Origin: Aphrophora alni | Lineage: Eukaryota; Arthropoda; Insecta; Hemiptera; Aphrophoridae | Direction of reading: 5' to 3' | NCBI GenBank assembly: GCA_963513935.1 | Contig: OY740774.1 | Span: forward strand, 95,301,668 to 95,365,667 | DNA length: 64,000 nt | Shown here: in pieces, positions 61,211 to 64,000 of the stretch | Numbering within the stretch: the first letter of the stretch is position 1 | Layout: each line of letters opens with the position of its first letter | Program-made: the position numbers and the translations under genes | Notes under the pieces: generated by a model | The model's input: only the letters and a program-made list of their open reading frames with translations | The model's database searches: none | What the model was told of the DNA's origin: nothing

Positions 61211-61708
61211 CTTCTTCTTATAGTGCGCTATCCGTTTCGGACGTTGGCGACCAGCAGGGTAAGTTTGACTCTGTTGACAGCAATTCGGAAAAGTTCAACA
61301 GATGTTTTTCCGGTCCATTCCCTAAGGTTATGCAACCAGGATATTCTTCGTCTTCCTGGTCCCCTCCTTCCATCTATTTTTCCCTGCATGATGAGCTGCA
61401 GCAGAGAGTATCTGGACTCATTTCTCATGATGTGTCCTAAGTATTGTAGCTTACGGATCTTAATGGTGTCCAAAATCTCTCTAGATTTCTTCATCCGTCT
61501 TAGAACTTCTTCATTTGTTACATGCTCTGTCCATGATATTTTGAGCATTCTCCGGTACAACCATAGTTCAAAAGCTTCAATCCTTTTAATCATGCTCTTG
61601 TTTACTGTCCATGACTCTGATCCATACAGAAAAATAGAAAATACGTAACACCTCAAAAGTCTCATTTTTGTTTCAATGGTAACATCATGGCTCTTGAAAA
61701 CTTTGTTC
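61211..61708 (-). mobile_element. 5'-truncated LINE insertion with 11-bp target-site duplication
   Basis: It is flanked by perfect direct repeats ATATAAAGATT (61200-61210 and 61709-61719). In the - strand sense it begins abruptly inside the RT C-terminal domain and ends with a short AAGAAG tail after the stop. That is the classic result of incomplete target-primed reverse transcription. About 500 bp remain. Intact duplications and an undisrupted frame point to a fairly recent insertion. Confidence 0.9.
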
Positions 61709-61710
61709 AT
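61228..61710 (-). pseudogene. LINE reverse-transcriptase C-terminal domain (truncated)
   Basis: A 160-codon frame. LLRCYVFSIFLYGSESWTVN is the 'S.LLYG.E.W' motif of the C-terminal region of non-LTR reverse transcriptases. It is followed by RIEAFELWLYRRMLKISWTE, VTNEEVLRRM, KIRKLQYLGHIMRN, GKIDGRRGPGRRRISWLHNL and a C-terminal VANVRNG. This order is characteristic of a widespread animal LINE group (RTE/Jockey-related; clade not certain). The catalytic FADD and upstream endonuclease are missing because of truncation. The initiating ATG at 61710 is partly formed by target-site DNA and is not a true start. Confidence 0.9.
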
Positions 61711-61719
61711 ATAAAGATT

Positions 61720-62455
61720 ATGATCATTTAAATATTTTACTTGATAAGGTTGATTGGCCTGTGTACAATCAGGAAAATGCTTAAGTGGCGTATGATGTAT
61801 TTATAAACAATTAACTAATGTAACCTCTAAAAGCAAATACGAAATACGGAGGGGAAGATTGTTTTCAAAACTTAAACTATGTTTAACAGATGAAATTTGT
61901 GGAAGAATTAGGAAACGGAACATTTTGTATTTAAAGTTTAAAACGTAGATTTAGAAAATCGTATCATGTTAAAAAGTTTAATGACTAAAAAAAAAAAAAC
62001 CTCTGGAATGTTTTTAACGGAATTGACTGGGCAGGATGTGGATAGTCCAAGTTTTAGTCTAAGGTAGTGTTATTTTAAATAAACCTTTGTAGCTAACAAA
62101 TATGTTTAATAAGTATTTTTATCAGTTGCTAGTAATATAATTAAATGAAACATACAATCTGTTGCTCTGAATGAAATAATGTATAGAAAATATTTGGAAC
62201 AGGTTAAAAGGACCTTTCTTTATTGTATATTGATCTTATAATACCTGGTAATGTAGTTAATTGTATATTGGCAACAAAAAAATTAAAAATTCCGAGTATT
62301 AATGGAATTAACGAATTCATGGTAAAAAAAAAGTTTCAATAAATTTAAGTTTTCAAACTGGTATATTCCCAAAGGATTTAAAACATTCATTGTTTATGAC
62401 TCCAGTTGCAATATAGTTGAAACTAAATATAGTATACCTATATAAACATATATAC
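61720..62455. other. AT-rich non-coding DNA, nothing recognised
   Basis: No signal was found. Confidence 0.45.
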
Positions 62456-62457
62456 AT

Positions 62458-62536
62458 ATACCTGGTATTCCCGTCATGCAACTTTTGTTGTAGTTAAACT
62501 ACGCGTTTCGAGAACAGGTTCTCATCTTCAGATGAA
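62458..62536 (-). ncRNA. Hammerhead-like two-hairpin motif (strong copy 2)
   Basis: On the - strand: CTGAAGAT, a perfect 5-bp stem GAGAA/TTCTC (plus 62510-62514 and 62519-62523, 4-nt loop), CGAAACGC, a 5-bp hairpin GTAGT/ACTAC (62490-62494 and 62498-62502, 3-nt loop), AACAAAAGTTGCATGACGGG, then AATACCAGGTATA. The linkers match the copy at 39.9 kb closely, while both stems have different sequences that still pair. The boxes CUGAAGA and GAAA fit the hammerhead core consensus except for one extra U. No Penelope coding sequence was found within reach here, so this may be a solo terminus. Confidence 0.5.
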
Positions 62537-62539
62537 ACA

Positions 62540-63115
62540 AAAATAAAACATGTTTTGGTGATTACTTTTTTTTTAAAGGAAGTAAAGTGATTACTTCGAA
62601 CTATGGGCCAATATTCTTAGTTTCAACTTTTAAGAAAATAATCCAAAAAATTATGAAGGTTAAGTTATGTAATTTTCTTTTAAAGACTAGTTTTGTAGTA
62701 ATAGACAATTTGATTTTAGATAGGGTTTGAGTAGCTACCAATGATAAAAAAAATCATTATTACGTGTTTTAAATTCGTAGTTAAAAACCATTGTATAAAA
62801 AAGCTTAAAATCATATCTATATTAAAAATATGTTTTTAAATTTTACATATCTCAAGATAAATTTTCCGTTGTGAAAAATCGTTAAAATAATATTATACAA
62901 GTATATAGACGGTACCATGGTACTACCGTATATTTTATTACAAGTAAACTCTCTAAAGACAGTTCAAAAAAGTTTGTTTCAAGGGCCTTGTGGGAAATTA
63001 TTAAATTTATTTGTAGTTCAAGGTGACTTATTTCGTAAGGTAAGTTCGTTTAAAACAGTTATTCGTTTTATGAGCTTTGTATTTTGTCTATCACTATTTC
63101 CTTGAGGTCGGATAA
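62540..63115. other. AT-rich non-coding DNA downstream of the candidate terminal exon
   Basis: On the - strand this would be the 3' untranslated or downstream region of the exon at 63121-63231. AATAAA occurs on that strand near 63007, but such hexamers are common in AT-rich DNA. Confidence 0.3.
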
Positions 63116-63120
63116 GCTTA

Positions 63121-63231
63121 TTAGATATGTTTTAAGTTTTCAGCTGCTTCGGTCATGTCGTTTCTTAGCTCTGGCAGGTCTGGAAGGTGAAGGGGCTGCT
63201 CTTGGCTACGACGCCCTAAGGGATCTTGTAA
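63121..63231 (-). CDS. Candidate terminal coding exon of an unidentified host gene
   Basis: A GC-rich island on the - strand follows a good acceptor (branch-like CCTAACC, then TGATTTTTACAG with the AG at 63233-63232). The frame starting at the first base (63231) is open for 36 codons and ends with TAA (63121-63123). It begins LQDPLGRRSQEQPLHLPDLP, continues ELRNDMTEAAENLKHI, and would be the C terminus of a protein encoded leftwards from beyond the window. Composition (D/E/R/L/P rich) is protein-like and GC falls away after the stop. I do not recognise the family. The last 16 residues look helix-forming. The gene is on the opposite strand from the exon at 30610 and so is a different gene. Confidence 0.55.
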   Translation of the reverse strand, partial: LQDPLGRRSQEQPLHLPDLPELRNDMTEAAENLKHI

Positions 63232-63239
63232 CTGTAAAA

Positions 63240-64000
63240 ATCACATTTTCATAGGAGGTTAGGGTTACAAATAGACGAATATATAGAGAGTTGGTATCAT
63301 TACATGAAGGATTGAAAACTGCAATTGTGTATCTAGTTTAGATTGTTGTATAACGCAAAAGATATGTACCAAAAAATATTAGATAGTCACCGTTTTAACA
63401 TTTGCAAATCTATTTATTATTTATTTTTTTGTAGTTCTATAGTAGCACATTATTTCCCCCTCATATTTTTGTGGGCTCTATCTTATTTAATAAAAATAGA
63501 ACTATGACGAACGGAATGTAGTAAAATATTTTATTAGTTTTCATAAGAAATGAAGGCCATGGAAATTTCCGATGATTACCATTTTACCCCAATCTGCTTA
63601 TACTGATTAAGTAAATTGTATACATGATTTCGTAATTTTGAAATAAAAACACTAAAGGCACTCTACAAAACGTAGGCTCATTTAGATAGTGAATCTGGAC
63701 TCAGTTTTCAGAAAACACTTACATGTAATTGTTTAAAGCAGGTGTTTCAATACATGCTAGTAAGCCTGTGCATAAACAAAGGGATCAGACCCGCAGTTTA
63801 ATTAGACCAGACAACAAAGTCCTTGCAACTGGATAATGAGTTAGTTGTAATTAGTTTGTACATAGTGGTCAGAACAACCAGAAATTGTGTTATAGGCGAA
63901 TTGTAACAAGATTTAAATTATACAAATGATTTATTCTTTGGTCAAATGCGTGGGTGTATCTTGGTCTTTATTTTCTTCAAATATTTGTGCTGTGGTAGCA
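63240..64000. other. Putative intron of the - strand gene, nothing recognised
   Basis: AT-rich, without a further exon-like island up to the window end. Confidence 0.35.

Noticed and set aside
61156..61648. 94- and 141-codon plus-strand frames
   Set aside because: They are shadows antisense to the LINE reverse-transcriptase frame.

Overview
The window looks like a gene-poor, strongly AT-rich stretch (roughly three quarters A+T) of an animal nuclear genome, most likely an arthropod. The evidence is the set of degraded retroelements (a BEL/Pao LTR element, Penelope-like elements, Jockey-like and other LINE fragments, a possible Crypton-like remnant), abundant (TA)n microsatellites, a 200-N scaffold gap and the absence of any prokaryotic-style gene array. 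I cannot name the species. Almost all short open frames are chance or repeat-derived. No tRNA, rRNA or CRISPR was found.

Layout. 1-7.4 kb: AT-rich sequence with a small CRE-like motif cluster, a TTAGG-like hairpin and one possible Penelope-type terminal motif. 7.4-8.2 kb: a compact element with CACTTTGC-type ends that holds the decayed start of a protein, possibly a Crypton-type tyrosine recombinase. 8.7-18.8 kb: dispersed repeat copies, a degraded LINE reverse-transcriptase piece, and a GC-rich minisatellite of about 1.3 kb (34-bp unit, partly organised into 172-bp higher-order units). 20.4 kb: degraded RNase H of a non-LTR element. 26-37 kb: dispersed repeats, one convincing protein-coding exon (30610-30704, + strand), a (GA)n tract, an N gap and a broken Penelope-like reverse transcriptase/GIY-YIG gene (32822-33722, - strand). 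39.9-40.4 kb: the 3' end of a second Penelope-like ORF, followed on the same strand by a covarying two-hairpin motif that resembles a hammerhead ribozyme. 43.3-43.7 kb: a 140-bp tandem repeat. 48.1 kb: a Jockey-like LINE fragment. 55.5-58.3 kb: a structurally complete but internally deleted BEL/Pao element on the - strand, with target-site duplications, one full LTR, a candidate primer-binding site, gag, zinc knuckles and protease, and no pol. 61.2-61.7 kb: a 5'-truncated LINE insertion with an 11-bp perfect target-site duplication. 63.1 kb: a candidate terminal coding exon of a host gene on the - strand.

Host genes: only two short exon-like islands, on opposite strands, look like real spliced host coding sequence. 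The window is therefore best read as intergenic and intronic DNA of at least two genes. The most interesting signal is the recurrent Penelope-linked RNA-like motif (two strong copies and up to four weaker ones). Its two hairpins change sequence between copies but keep their pairing.
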